A DNA stretch of 64,000 bases, taken from NCBI RefSeq assembly GCF_014641735.1, contig NZ_BMIH01000001.1, forward strand, positions 496,001 to 560,000, read 5' to 3'. A program made the translations under genes and the position numbers. The notes under the pieces were generated by a model, which searched no databases, was not told the origin of the DNA, and saw nothing but the letters and a program-made list of their open reading frames with translations. This document shows positions 31,234 to 39,345 of this stretch, one piece after another. Position 1 is the first letter of the stretch. The number at the start of each line of letters is the position of its first letter. This DNA is from Sphingomonas metalli (lineage in GTDB: Bacteria; Pseudomonadota; Alphaproteobacteria; Sphingomonadales; Sphingomonadaceae).

Positions 31234-32120
31234 GCACCGCGCTCGACGCTTTTATCTCCACCGCGCTCGCCGCGCCCGTCCCCGCCGAGGTCCATGGCAT
31301 CGCCGCGGCCCTGGCGAGCGCCCCCGGCACGGTCGCCGTGCTGTTCTACGGCAGCAACCTGCGCACCGGCTCGCTCGACGGCGTCCTCGACTTCTACGTC
31401 CTGACCGAGGGGCCGCGAGAGCGTGGGCTATGGCCGCGCGTCGGCTATCGCGAATTCGCCCGTGCCGGAACGACGCTGCGCGCCAAGATCGCGACGATGC
31501 GCCTGGCGACCTTCGCGGCGGCGGCGGGCGGCCTCTCGATCGACACGACGATCTGGACGCGCTTCGTCCAGCCCGCCGCGCTGGTCTGGACGCGCGACGA
31601 GGCGGCGAGGACGGCGGTGACGGGCGCGGTGGCGGCGGCGGCGATCACCGCGGCGCGCTTCGCCGCAGTGCTAGGGCCGGAGGCCGGCGAGGCGGCGGAC
31701 TTCTGGCGCGCGCTGTTCCGCCAGACCTATGCCGCCGAGCTGCGCGTCGAGGCTGCCGGGCGCGAGGAACAGATCCTCCAGCATGGCGCCGGCCGGTATC
31801 AGGCGCTGCTGCCGCTGGCGTGGAAGGCGGCGGGGATCGCGTTCACCCGTGAGGGCGAGCGGCTGACGCTGGCGATCGACCCGCAGGAGCGGATGCGCTG
31901 GCAGGCGCTATGGGCGCGGCGGCGGCGGCTGGGACGGCCGCTCAACATCGTCCGCCTCGTGCGGGCGGCCTGGACGTTCGAGGGTGCGGGCGCCTATGGC
32001 GCGTGGAAGGTGGAGCGGCATACCGGCGTGCGCGTGCCGCTGACCGCCTTCCGCGAGCGCCACCCGATCCTCGCCGCGCCCGGCGTGCTGCTGCGGGTGT
32101 GGCGCGAGCGGCGGCGATGA
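31230..32120 (+). CDS. Tam41-like nucleotidyltransferase-fold protein (candidate lipid cytidylyltransferase)
   Basis: 296 residues starting at a GTG that overlaps the kinase stop. Near residue 35 is AVLFYGSNLRTGSLDGVLDFYVL. This Y-G-S followed by L-D-F pattern recalls the nucleotidyltransferase core of mitochondrial Tam41-type CDP-diacylglycerol synthases. Conserved basic and aromatic residues continue downstream (ATMRLATFA, TTIWTRFVQPAALVW). The C-terminal ~70 residues are arginine-rich. If correct, it could use CTP and the phospholipid made by the adjacent kinase. I cannot confirm the family by profile search; the fold call is moderate and the reaction is inferred. Confidence 0.5.
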   Translation: MSTALDAFISTALAAPVPAEVHGIAAALASAPGTVAVLFYGSNLRTGSLDGVLDFYVLTEGPRERGLWPRVGYREFARAGTTLRAKIATMRLATFAAAAGGLSIDTTIWTRFVQPAALVWTRDEAARTAVTGAVAAAAITAARFAAVLGPEAGEAADFWRALFRQTYAAELRVEAAGREEQILQHGAGRYQALLPLAWKAAGIAFTREGERLTLAIDPQERMRWQALWARRRRLGRPLNIVRLVRAAWTFEGAGAYGAWKVERHTGVRVPLTAFRERHPILAAPGVLLRVWRERRR

Positions 32121-32860
32121 GCGCGGCGCTGATCCTCGCCGGGTCGCGGTCGGGCGCGGTCGATCCGGTGGCCACCTATGCCGGGGTGGCGCACAAGGCA
32201 TTGATCGTGCTGGGCGGCGAGACCCTGCTCGCGCGGGTTGCGGGCGCACTGGACGCGGCCGGACTGTCCCCGATCGCGGTCTCTGCCGATCACCCCGCGG
32301 TGGTCGCCGAGGCGGAGCGGCTGGGGCTGACCGTGCTGCCGCCCGAAGCTGGACCCAGCGCCAGCGTAGGCGCGGCTCTGGCAGCGCTCGGTACGCCGCT
32401 GCTCGTCACGACGGCCGACCACGCGCTGCTCGAGGCCGAATGGGTCCGCCGTTTCCGGGCGGATGCGCCGACGGGAGCGGATGTCGCGGTGCTGCTCGCC
32501 CGGCGCGATGTGGTGGAGGCGGCGGCGCCGGCGACCCGGCGGACGTGGCTGCGCTTCGCCGATGGGGATTGGTCCGGATGCAACCTGTTCCTGCTCGCGA
32601 CCCCGGCCGCGGCGGGCGCGATCGGGCTGTGGCAGGCGGTGGAGGCCGATCGGAAGCGACCGTGGCGGATCGTGCGACGGCTGGGGCCGGGATTGCTGCT
32701 GCGCTATCTGCTGGGCCGGCTGACGCTCGGCGAGGCGCTGGCGCATCTCGGCGCGCGGGCGGGATTGCGGGCGGCGGCGGTCGCGTCGCCCTTCGGGCTG
32801 GCGGCGGTGGACGTGGACAAGCCGGCCGATCTGGATCTCGTACGGACGTTGACGAGCTGA
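32117..32860 (+). CDS. MobA-like nucleotidyltransferase (GT-A fold)
   Basis: 247 residues. The N-terminus is the nucleotide-binding loop ALILAGSRSG, with a downstream K (VAHKALIVLGG) and an acidic TTADHALL motif. These are the key sites of MobA/IspD-like nucleotidyltransferases that join NTP to a phosphorylated small molecule or sugar. It overlaps the upstream gene by ATGA at 32117-32120, so it is translationally coupled to the lipid kinase and Tam41-like gene. A molybdenum-cofactor role is unlikely because no mob/moa gene is nearby. It could prepare the activated head group. Confidence 0.65.
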   Translation: MSAALILAGSRSGAVDPVATYAGVAHKALIVLGGETLLARVAGALDAAGLSPIAVSADHPAVVAEAERLGLTVLPPEAGPSASVGAALAALGTPLLVTTADHALLEAEWVRRFRADAPTGADVAVLLARRDVVEAAAPATRRTWLRFADGDWSGCNLFLLATPAAAGAIGLWQAVEADRKRPWRIVRRLGPGLLLRYLLGRLTLGEALAHLGARAGLRAAAVASPFGLAAVDVDKPADLDLVRTLTS

Positions 32861-32877
32861 CGATCCCTCGCCTTCTT

Positions 32878-32986
32878 CGTCACCCCGGCGAAACGCGTGG
32901 CCGAGTGGCGCGATAGCACCTAAGAAGGCGTCACGCCCGATCACTCCTGACTTTCCAACTGGGCCCCGGCCTTCGCCGGGGTGACA
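32878..32986. repeat. REP-like doublet with inserted centre
   Basis: CGTCACCCCGGCGAA on the left and CCCCGGCCTTCGCCGGGGTG on the right. The left arm is incomplete, ending in a stretch that superficially resembles a tRNA D-arm. Confidence 0.65.
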
Positions 32987-33033
32987 GTATGAGGATCCGA
33001 GGGACGCTCAGTTCGGCCCCATGCCGCTCGGCA

Positions 33034-33441
33034 TCAGTGGCGGTGTTCCTGCCGCAACCGGTAGCGTCCATCCGCAAAGCCGGTGAACAGGCCGGAGATC
33101 GCCGGATGATCGACAGGCTCGTCGCTGTCGTCCGCGATCAGGTTCTGCTGGCTGACATAGGCGACATAGCTCGATTCGATATTCTCGGCGAGCAGGTGGT
33201 AGAAGGGCTGATCGCGGCGCGGACGGATCGATTCCGGAATGGCCTCATACCATTCTTCGGTATTCGAGAAGACGGGATCGATATCGAACACGACACCGCG
33301 AAAGTCGAACATCCGGTGCCGCACGACATCGCCGATGGTGAAGCGCGCATGGGCGATCGGCGGCGCCACCACGGGCGCAGCCGCCACGCGATCGGCCGCC
33401 GCGGTCTCGGCGGCGGGGGTGGAAGCGGAGGATTCGGGCAT
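33034..33441 (-). CDS. hspQ: HspQ-like (hemimethylated-DNA-binding/YccV domain) protein
   Basis: 135 residues with a ~28-residue Ala/Ser-rich N-terminus followed by the HspQ/YccV domain: FTIGDVVRHRMFDFRGVVFDIDP, NTEEWYEAIP, QPFYHLLAEN and YVAYVSQQNL. In enterobacteria HspQ influences DnaA stability and Lon-mediated proteolysis. Here the name marks the domain. It ends in a histidine-containing tail. Upstream lies a short region with two hairpins on the other strand. Confidence 0.85.
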   Translation of the reverse strand: MPESSASTPAAETAAADRVAAAPVVAPPIAHARFTIGDVVRHRMFDFRGVVFDIDPVFSNTEEWYEAIPESIRPRRDQPFYHLLAENIESSYVAYVSQQNLIADDSDEPVDHPAISGLFTGFADGRYRLRQEHRH

Positions 33442-33472
33442 GGCCTGTATTTAGGCACAGGAACCGTAACGA

Positions 33473-33546
33473 ACAAGCGCGCGGGCGCTTGTGCTGCGCC
33501 AAGCCTTGCGTTACAGGCCCGCCCTCGACCGGCAGGCGGGCCTTTT
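33473..33546 (+). ncRNA. Candidate small RNA: two hairpins and a T-tract upstream of tRNA-Ser
   Basis: ACAAGCGC-GCGG-GCGCTTGT (33473-33492) is a perfect 8-bp hairpin. A second perfect 9-bp stem follows (AGGCCCGCC at 33515-33523 with GGCGGGCCT at 33535-33543), then a run of T. The second hairpin is terminator-like on the + strand, yet no + strand gene ends nearby: the only ones are hspQ on the other strand and tRNA-Ser downstream. A short transcript is therefore possible; no clear promoter was identified. Confidence 0.35.
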
Positions 33547-33568
33547 CACGGCTCTCCAGTCCTTCTGC

Positions 33569-33658
<90 letters not shown>

Positions 33659-33685
33659 TTTCCTCCGTCCGCATCGTCCCGCCCG

Positions 33686-34567
33686 TCAGGCCATGACGGC
33701 CAGTCGCTGGCCGGCGCGGATCTCCTGCCCCTCGGCCAGATCGGGGTGCAGCGACCAGCCTGCGGGGATGAAGACGATGATGGTCGAGCCATGCTCGAAC
33801 CAGCCCAGCTCCTCGCCCTTCGCCACCGCCGCGTCGCACGCCACGCGCCGGCCCGAGCCGAGGTCGCGCAGCGTTGCCGCCGGATCGATCGCATGGAGAC
33901 GGATGCTCGCGACGAGGATCGCGGCGACCGGCACGAGCAGCAGCGGCGCGCCCGCAGGAGTGCGCGCCTCGATCACCGCGCGCTCGTTGCGGCAGAACAG
34001 CCGCTCCACGCGCTTGAGCGCGATCGGATTGACGTTCCAGCAGTCGCCCGACCAATAGGTCACCCCCTCCACCGTCAGGTCGCAGGGCGCGTGGAAGCGA
34101 TGGTACATGCCCGCCGTCAGCCGCAGCGTCACGAAGCTGCCATCGGCGAAGCGTGACGCGACCGCGGGATCGGGGATCAGTTCGTCGAGCCGGTAGGGAT
34201 AGCCCTTGACCTGCCACGCCGCGCCGTCCGCCACCCGGCCATGCGCGCCGACCACCGCGTCGCACGGACTGGCGAGCAGCGCCGGATCGGGGTCGAACAC
34301 CCGCGCCCCCGGCCTGAGCGCGCGGGTGAAGCCCTCGCGCAACGAGCGAAACCGGGTCGCGACCGAATCCGACAGGTCGACCCCCGCGAAGAAGCGCCAG
34401 GCAGCGATGGCGGGCTGCGCGACGAGCGGATGCTCGACCCGCGCCAGCCGCCCGACCATCTGCGTCGCCCAGCGCCGCGGCAGGCGGTTGGTGACGAGGA
34501 AGTTGAGGTCCTCCTGCAGGAACAGGCGGACAAAGGCGTTGGTCTTTGCAGGCTTGGCAGCTGTCAT
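33686..34567 (-). CDS. psd: Phosphatidylserine decarboxylase
   Basis: 293 residues, membrane-associated pyruvoyl enzyme that makes phosphatidylethanolamine. The autoprocessing site is present near the C-terminus (LGWFEHGSTIIVFIP; the G-S bond is cleaved and the serine becomes pyruvate). KGYPYRLDELIP, AGMYHRFHAPCDLTVEG and WNVNPIALKRVERLFCRNERAVIE match the family. The first ATG at 34567 gives the expected length. It is divergent from the class III aminotransferase gene with 32 bp between their starts. Confidence 0.92.
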   Translation of the reverse strand: MTAAKPAKTNAFVRLFLQEDLNFLVTNRLPRRWATQMVGRLARVEHPLVAQPAIAAWRFFAGVDLSDSVATRFRSLREGFTRALRPGARVFDPDPALLASPCDAVVGAHGRVADGAAWQVKGYPYRLDELIPDPAVASRFADGSFVTLRLTAGMYHRFHAPCDLTVEGVTYWSGDCWNVNPIALKRVERLFCRNERAVIEARTPAGAPLLLVPVAAILVASIRLHAIDPAATLRDLGSGRRVACDAAVAKGEELGWFEHGSTIIVFIPAGWSLHPDLAEGQEIRAGQRLAVMA

Positions 34568-34599
34568 AGCGGTGTCACCACATTGAGGTGGAAGGCGGC

Positions 34600-36255
34600 A
34601 TGAACCCGATCGTCCTCGGCGTCGCCGCCGTCTCCGCCGGAACCCTGGCCCTGACCAAGGGGCGTCGCCGCCTCGCTCTGTCGCGGGCGAAACATCCCTC
34701 GCTCGGCGGCCATGTCCGCATGGCCAAGCGGATCGCCGGGCAGATCCCCTATTTCAGCCATGACGAGGCCCGCTTCTTCGCCGCCGACGGCGCAGACGAG
34801 AGCGTCGCGGCGCGGCGACGGGCGGGCTTCGAGCGGCTGGGCACGCTCTACGCCGAGCGGTTCGCGCAGACGCTGGCGCTGACTCGCGAAGCGCGGGCCG
34901 GACTGTCGGACCTGCAATTCACCGGGGCCTATCGCGTCCCCTTCCCGTTCAGCGCGCGGGTGCGCGAGACGCTGGGGACCGGCGCCTTCCTGATCCGGTC
35001 CGAGGGGCCGTGGGTGGAGGATCTGGACGGCAACCGGCTGATCGACCTGACCGGTTCCTACGGCGTCAATCTGTTCGGCTACGACTTCTACAAGGACACG
35101 ATCGCGGCGGGCGCGCAAATGGTCGAGGGGCTGGGGCCGGTGCTGGGCGTCTACCATCCGGTCGTGGCCGACAATATCCGTCGGCTCACCGCTCTGTCCG
35201 GGATGGACGAGCTGTCCTTCCACATGTCCGGCACCGAGGCGGTGATGCAGGCGGTGCGGCTTGCCCGCTACCATACCGGGCGCGCGCGGATCGTCCGCTT
35301 CGCCGGCGCCTATCACGGCTGGTGGGGCGAGGTGCAGCCGGGGATCGGCAACCCGGTGCCCGCCGACCGCACGCTGACCCTGGCCGAGCTCTCCGACCGG
35401 ACGCTCAAGGTATTGGCGACGCGCGAGGATATCGCCTGCGTGCTGGTCAATCCGTTGCAGGCGCTGCATCCCAACCGCGCCGCGCCCTCGGACGGACAGC
35501 TGACCGATAGCGGCCGCAGCGCCGGAACGGACCTCGCCGCCTATCGCGACTGGCTGCACCGGCTGGCCGAGACCTGCCGGACCAACGGCATCGTCCTGAT
35601 CTTCGACGAGGTGTTCGTCGGCTTCCGCCTCGCGCCGGGCGGGGCGGCGGAATATTTCGGGGTACGCCCCGACCTCGTCACCTATGGCAAGACGCTGGGC
35701 GGCGGGCTGCCGGTCGGGGTGCTGGCAGGCAAGGCGGCGCTGATGAAGCGGTTCCGGGATGACCGCCCGGCCGACATCTGCTTCGCGCGCGGCACCTTCA
35801 ACGCGCATCCCTATGTCATGGGAGCGATGAACGCCTTCCTCCAGCGGCTGGAGACGCCGGAGGTCCGCGCACTGTACGACGGGCTGGACGCGCGATGGGA
35901 CGCGCGGGCGGCGCGGTTCAACGCCGCGCTGGCCGAGGCCGAGGTGCCGGTGCGCGCCGCGCATCTCCAGTCGATCTGGACGATCACCTATACGCGGCCG
36001 GCGGCCTATAACTGGATGCTGCAATATTACCTCCGCGCCGAGGGGCTGGCGCTGAGCTGGGTCGGCACCGGGCGGCTGATCTTCTCGCTCGACATCGACG
36101 ATGCGCTGTTCGCGGAGATCGTCCGCCGCTTCGCCGCGGCGGCCCAGGCGATGCAGGCGGACGGCTGGTGGGACACGCCGGCGGGCGTGACCGACAAGCA
36201 GCTGCGCCGCGCGGTGCTGAAGCAGGCGGTGCGGGTGCGGCTGGGGCGGGGGTGA
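34600..36255 (+). CDS. Class III PLP-dependent aminotransferase with N-terminal extension
   Basis: 551 residues, about 100 longer than ordinary glutamate-1-semialdehyde aminomutase-type enzymes. The extra N-terminal part begins with a hydrophobic stretch (PIVLGVAAVSAGTLAL), so membrane association is possible. The core has FHMSGTEAVMQAVRLAR, FAGAYHGWWGEVQ, IFDEVFVGFRLAPGG and the PLP lysine in VTYGKTLGGGLPVGVLAG. GGAAGG lies upstream of the ATG at 34600. It is divergent from psd, suggesting a lipid- or envelope-related amine substrate, but the reaction cannot be read from sequence. Confidence 0.75.
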   Translation: MNPIVLGVAAVSAGTLALTKGRRRLALSRAKHPSLGGHVRMAKRIAGQIPYFSHDEARFFAADGADESVAARRRAGFERLGTLYAERFAQTLALTREARAGLSDLQFTGAYRVPFPFSARVRETLGTGAFLIRSEGPWVEDLDGNRLIDLTGSYGVNLFGYDFYKDTIAAGAQMVEGLGPVLGVYHPVVADNIRRLTALSGMDELSFHMSGTEAVMQAVRLARYHTGRARIVRFAGAYHGWWGEVQPGIGNPVPADRTLTLAELSDRTLKVLATREDIACVLVNPLQALHPNRAAPSDGQLTDSGRSAGTDLAAYRDWLHRLAETCRTNGIVLIFDEVFVGFRLAPGGAAEYFGVRPDLVTYGKTLGGGLPVGVLAGKAALMKRFRDDRPADICFARGTFNAHPYVMGAMNAFLQRLETPEVRALYDGLDARWDARAARFNAALAEAEVPVRAAHLQSIWTITYTRPAAYNWMLQYYLRAEGLALSWVGTGRLIFSLDIDDALFAEIVRRFAAAAQAMQADGWWDTPAGVTDKQLRRAVLKQAVRVRLGRG

Positions 36256-36284
36256 CAGGAGGGTAGCGTTTCGATCCGATCCTC

Positions 36285-36380
36285 CGTCATGCCGGGCTCG
36301 TCCCGGCATCCACCGCGCCGCGTAAGCAACGGCCTCGGCGCTTGCGGGAGCGTGGATACCGGAACGCGTCCGGGATGAGG
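36285..36380. repeat. REP-like inverted doublet
   Basis: CGTCATGCCGGG..CCCGGCATCCAC on the left and GTGGATACCGGAACG..CCGGGATGAGG on the right, with the outer ends in inverted orientation. Confidence 0.7.
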
Positions 36381-36444
36381 GGCCTGAGCGACGGCGTCCT
36401 GTCCAGTCGCGATTCCAGTGCGCCATGCGCGGTCGGGGATCAAT

Positions 36445-36668
36445 CTCGCGCGAAGGCGCGAAGGCGCGAGGAGGATTGTTCGCGCGGAGGCGCGGAGGCG
36501 CGGAGAGGATTCGCCGGGGGCGGTCGTCGCCCTGTTAATCGCGGCGGGGGAGAGGCGCGCGGCCTTCATCTTTGCGTCCTCTGCGCCTCTGCGCGATTTT
36601 TGAAGGACCGCTGCGCGGTCTATGGCTTCCCTGGGGCGCGGGCTGTTCTCCGCGTCTCCGCGCGAACA
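36445..36668. repeat. Short-unit repeat array (GCGAAGGC / GCGGAGGC) with inverted partners
   Basis: Units CGCGAAGG-CGCGAAGG-CGCGAGG and CGCGGAGG-CGCGGAGG-CGCGGAGAGG run on the left; CCTCTGCGCCTCTGCGCG and CTCCGCGTCTCCGCGCGAA on the right are their inverse complements. A small hairpin (GACCGCTGCGCGGTC) lies between the right-hand copies. The structure differs from the other palindromes in the window. Confidence 0.75.
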
Positions 36669-36769
36669 TAGTGTCACAGGTGTGGTGCGCCGTGATGGTC
36701 CCCAACTGCCCCTCAGCTTCGGTGGTGGACATCGGGAAAAACCAAACTCGCCTTGTTCCCGTCATCCCC

Positions 36770-36858
36770 GCGCAGGCGGGGATCCAGACGCGCGGCAGCT
36801 TTCCGCATCATTCGCAAGCGTCAGAGAATATGGATCCCCGCCTGCGCGGGGATGACGG
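36770..36858. repeat. REP doublet with conserved core, inverted relative to 19682-19780
   Basis: CGTCATCCCCGCGCAGGCGG on the left and its near-perfect inverse complement (36831-36858) on the right. In reverse complement, the ~44-bp core shares CTCTGAC, TTGCG, CGGAA and CCGCGCGTCTGGA with the copy after the secreted protein gene. Confidence 0.85.
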
Positions 36859-36925
36859 AAGGACCGTGGAACGGTCCCGTCGCCACCGGCAACAGCTATG
36901 GGGAGCGGACGACTCCCCCCGCCCG

Positions 36926-37525
36926 TCACCCCGCGTGGCGGGTGTCGATGCGTTCGCCCTTGAGCAGACGGATCGGCGCAGCGCGATACAGCTTGAAGTC
37001 GCTGAACGGCTCGGTGACGATCTTGGTCGCCCAGACCAGTCCGGTCTCCACGTCGCGGACGAAGAAGAGCTGGGTGGTGCGGAATGCGATGGCAATGACG
37101 CCGAGGAACAGCCAGCCGATGCCGACATGCCGCAGATAGGCCTCGAACCCGTCGGGCCGGATCAGCGTGCCGAACAGCGTCGGCTCGATCGCGAGGACGA
37201 CCGGGATCGCCGCCCAGATGCCCATCAGGATATATTTGCGGAAGAGATTATAGCCGACCTTGATCTCTTCCTTATATTCGTGACTGACGCCGTTCTCGTG
37301 ATCGAAGCCCTTGGGCTCGAAGAAGAAGTGCCCGGCCTGACGGCTGGTCATGGCGACGCCCCAGGCGAGCAGGCTGGCGACCGCCGGGTCGACGAACAGG
37401 ATCAGATAGGCGACCAGGAAGGTGCAGGCACTGATGAAGTGCAGGCTCTGGTTGATCAGGCTGTGATGATAGTAGCGGTGATCGTCCCACCGCTGTTCGG
37501 CGAGCTGCGCGCGAAAACCCGTCAT
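36926..37525 (-). CDS. Histidine-rich polytopic membrane protein (Mpo1/DUF962-like, tentative)
   Basis: 199 residues with about four hydrophobic helices (near 28-45, 48-60, 98-113 and 132-150). Histidine clusters include DDHRYYHHSLINQSLHF and RQAGHFFFEPKGFDHENG. This layout of H-rich loops between helices is reminiscent of Mpo1/DUF962-type or fatty-acid-hydroxylase-like proteins that bind metal and act on lipid chains, but I am not certain of the family. It lies 11 bp after a PmtA-like methyltransferase, so the pair is probably co-transcribed and lipid-related. Confidence 0.5.
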   Translation of the reverse strand: MTGFRAQLAEQRWDDHRYYHHSLINQSLHFISACTFLVAYLILFVDPAVASLLAWGVAMTSRQAGHFFFEPKGFDHENGVSHEYKEEIKVGYNLFRKYILMGIWAAIPVVLAIEPTLFGTLIRPDGFEAYLRHVGIGWLFLGVIAIAFRTTQLFFVRDVETGLVWATKIVTEPFSDFKLYRAAPIRLLKGERIDTRHAG

Positions 37526-37536
37526 CGTATCGTCCC

Positions 37537-38178
37537 TCAGGAAATCTTGGTCTTGGCGAAGCGGACCAGCGAGAAGTGGCCCAGCGGCGGAAGCGGCCGG
37601 TGCTCGACCAGCGTCACGTCGTCGCGCGTCGCCGCCCAGTCGGTGTAGCGGCTGAACGGAAAGTCGGTGCGGAAGCCCAGGCGGCTGGTGACGGGCATCA
37701 GCAGCCGCTCGATCGCGCCGCGCAGGCCTTCGCCCGCGCCCTCGCGCGTGGCGATCACGATCTCGCCGCCCGGCTTGCACACGCGGACGAACTCGTCGAG
37801 CGCGCGCTCGGGGTTGGGCACGGCGGTGACGACATATTGCGCGACCACCACGTCGAAGCTGTTGGCGGCATAGCCCAGCGCCTCGGCATCGCCGACCGCG
37901 ATCTCCTCGACATTGGACAGGCCCAGCCGCCGCACCCGCTCGCGCGCCTTGCCGAGCATCGGATCGGACAGGTCGATCGCGGTGATCCGGCTGGTACGGG
38001 CATATTGCGGCAGCGAGATGCCGGTCCCCACCCCCACCTCGATGATCCGGCCGCCGATCCGGTCCGCCGTCGCCACCGCGGCGCGGCGGCCCTTCCGGAA
38101 TACGGCACCGAACACCAGGTCGTAGACGGGCGACCAGCGGTCATAGGCGCGGGTCACGCCGGCGGTACTCATCTGCAT
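37537..38178 (-). CDS. SAM-dependent methyltransferase, PmtA-like (phosphatidylethanolamine N-methyltransferase family)
   Basis: 213 residues. After YDRWSPVYDLVFGAVFRKGR comes the Rossmann SAM-binding motif IIEVGVGTGISLPQY, then AIDLSDPMLGKARER, VVVAQYVVTAVPNPE and CKPGGEIVIATREG. This resembles the soluble Rhodobacter-type PmtA that methylates phosphatidylethanolamine toward phosphatidylcholine. psd, which makes that substrate, is 3 kb away. The ATG at 38178 is used; one at 38172 is equally possible. PC synthesis is inferred. Confidence 0.7.
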   Translation of the reverse strand: MQMSTAGVTRAYDRWSPVYDLVFGAVFRKGRRAAVATADRIGGRIIEVGVGTGISLPQYARTSRITAIDLSDPMLGKARERVRRLGLSNVEEIAVGDAEALGYAANSFDVVVAQYVVTAVPNPERALDEFVRVCKPGGEIVIATREGAGEGLRGAIERLLMPVTSRLGFRTDFPFSRYTDWAATRDDVTLVEHRPLPPLGHFSLVRFAKTKIS

Positions 38179-38392
38179 GGCCACGTTGCACAAGCCTTTT
38201 CGAGTGGAACCCCAATGTTGCAGCCATGCATTGCGGAATTACGACAAGACTACGACACCCGCATGTCAGTTCATCGAGTGGTCCGCCCGGTGCAACACAG
38301 ATGTCACCGGCTCCACATCGAATAGTCGCAATGATCGATTAACAGCCATGGGCAGAGGACGGGCCATGCCGGCCCGCGGGACGGGGAAAGAC

Positions 38393-39328
38393 ATGGCGTC
38401 GCTGCCTTTATCCTCGCCGGTTGCGCGCAAGCAGCCGGCCGATGCTTCGCGCCGCATCGTCGCGCAATTGCCCAAATGGCTGTTGGAAAGCGACGACGAG
38501 GCGTCCGGCCCGGCGGCCAAGCGCAAGCGCTACCGCACCATCTTCGTCTCCGACTCTCATCTCGGCACGGCCGGGTCGAGCGCCGAGCTGCTGCTCGATT
38601 TCCTGAAGAAGCACGAGTGCGAGACGCTGTATCTGGTCGGCGACATCGTCGATGGCTGGGCGCTGCGCAAGGGCTGGTACTGGCCGCAGGCGCACAGCGA
38701 CGTGATCCGTGCCATCCTGAAGATGGCGAAGCACGGCACCCGCGTGATCTACGTCCCCGGCAACCATGACGAGCATTTCCGCGACTATGTCGGGCTGGAG
38801 TTCGGCGGGATCGAACTGCTCGATCGCGACATCCACGTCACCGCCGACGGCCGCCGGCTGCTCGTGATCCATGGCGACCAGTTCGACAACGTCGTCCTCT
38901 ATCACAAGTGGCTCGCCTTCCTGGGCGACGGCGCGTACACGCTGCTGCTGAAGAGCAACCGCTGGGTCAACCGGGTGCGCCGCCTGTTCGGCTATCCCTA
39001 TTGGTCGCTCGCTGCGCATATGAAGAAGCGCGTCAAGAACGCGGTTGCCTTCATCTCGCGCTTCGAGGAAGTCGTCGCCCATGCCGCCGCGGAAGAGGGC
39101 GTCGAGGGCGTGGTGTGCGGGCATATTCATAGCGCCGAGATCCGCCAGTTCGGCGCCATCACCTATTATAATGACGGCGACTGGGTCGAAAGCTGCACCG
39201 CGCTGGTCGAGGATTTCGACGGCGCGCTGTCGATCGTCGACTGGGCGGAGCATGCCCGGCTGGAGGCGATGGAGGCGATGGCCGCCGCGCGTCGGGCCAA
39301 GCTCGTCGCCGTGCCGACCCCGGCCTGA
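38393..39328 (+). CDS. LpxH-like metallophosphoesterase (UDP-2,3-diacylglucosamine diphosphatase family)
   Basis: 311 residues. A ~45-residue basic N-terminus precedes the calcineurin-like domain, with the metal-binding set in order: VSDSHLG, GDIVDGW, PGNHDEHF, VIHGDQFD and CGHIHSAEI. LpxH cleaves UDP-diacylglucosamine in lipid A synthesis; sphingomonads often carry paralogs of this type although many lack normal LPS, so the substrate may differ. GGGGAAAG precedes the ATG at 38393; upstream ATGs at 38348 and 38366 remain possible. A GT4 glycosyltransferase follows after 17 bp, probably in the same transcript. Confidence 0.75.
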   Translation: MASLPLSSPVARKQPADASRRIVAQLPKWLLESDDEASGPAAKRKRYRTIFVSDSHLGTAGSSAELLLDFLKKHECETLYLVGDIVDGWALRKGWYWPQAHSDVIRAILKMAKHGTRVIYVPGNHDEHFRDYVGLEFGGIELLDRDIHVTADGRRLLVIHGDQFDNVVLYHKWLAFLGDGAYTLLLKSNRWVNRVRRLFGYPYWSLAAHMKKRVKNAVAFISRFEEVVAHAAAEEGVEGVVCGHIHSAEIRQFGAITYYNDGDWVESCTALVEDFDGALSIVDWAEHARLEAMEAMAAARRAKLVAVPTPA

Positions 39329-39345
39329 CCCGAGGCCCCGCTCCC

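Larger units (their letters stand above)
36256..36925. other. 670-bp intergenic region made largely of repeats
   Basis: Three repeat blocks occupy most of this gap: a REP doublet (36285-36380), a GCGGAGGC-type repeat array with inverted partners (36445-36668) and a REP doublet with conserved core (36770-36858). No coding gene could be supported; the short open frames inside are low-complexity. Confidence 0.75.

Noticed and set aside
32893..32935. Segment resembling a tRNA D-arm (GTGGCCGAGTGG)
   Set aside because: No matching anticodon or T-arm and no acceptor stem; lies inside a REP-like element.
34564..36426. 620-residue minus-strand frame over the aminotransferase gene
   Set aside because: Shadow of the class III aminotransferase; includes the repeat region and has no signature.
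36445..36668. CRISPR-like array
   Set aside because: Units are 8-9 bp without unique spacers and no cas gene is present.
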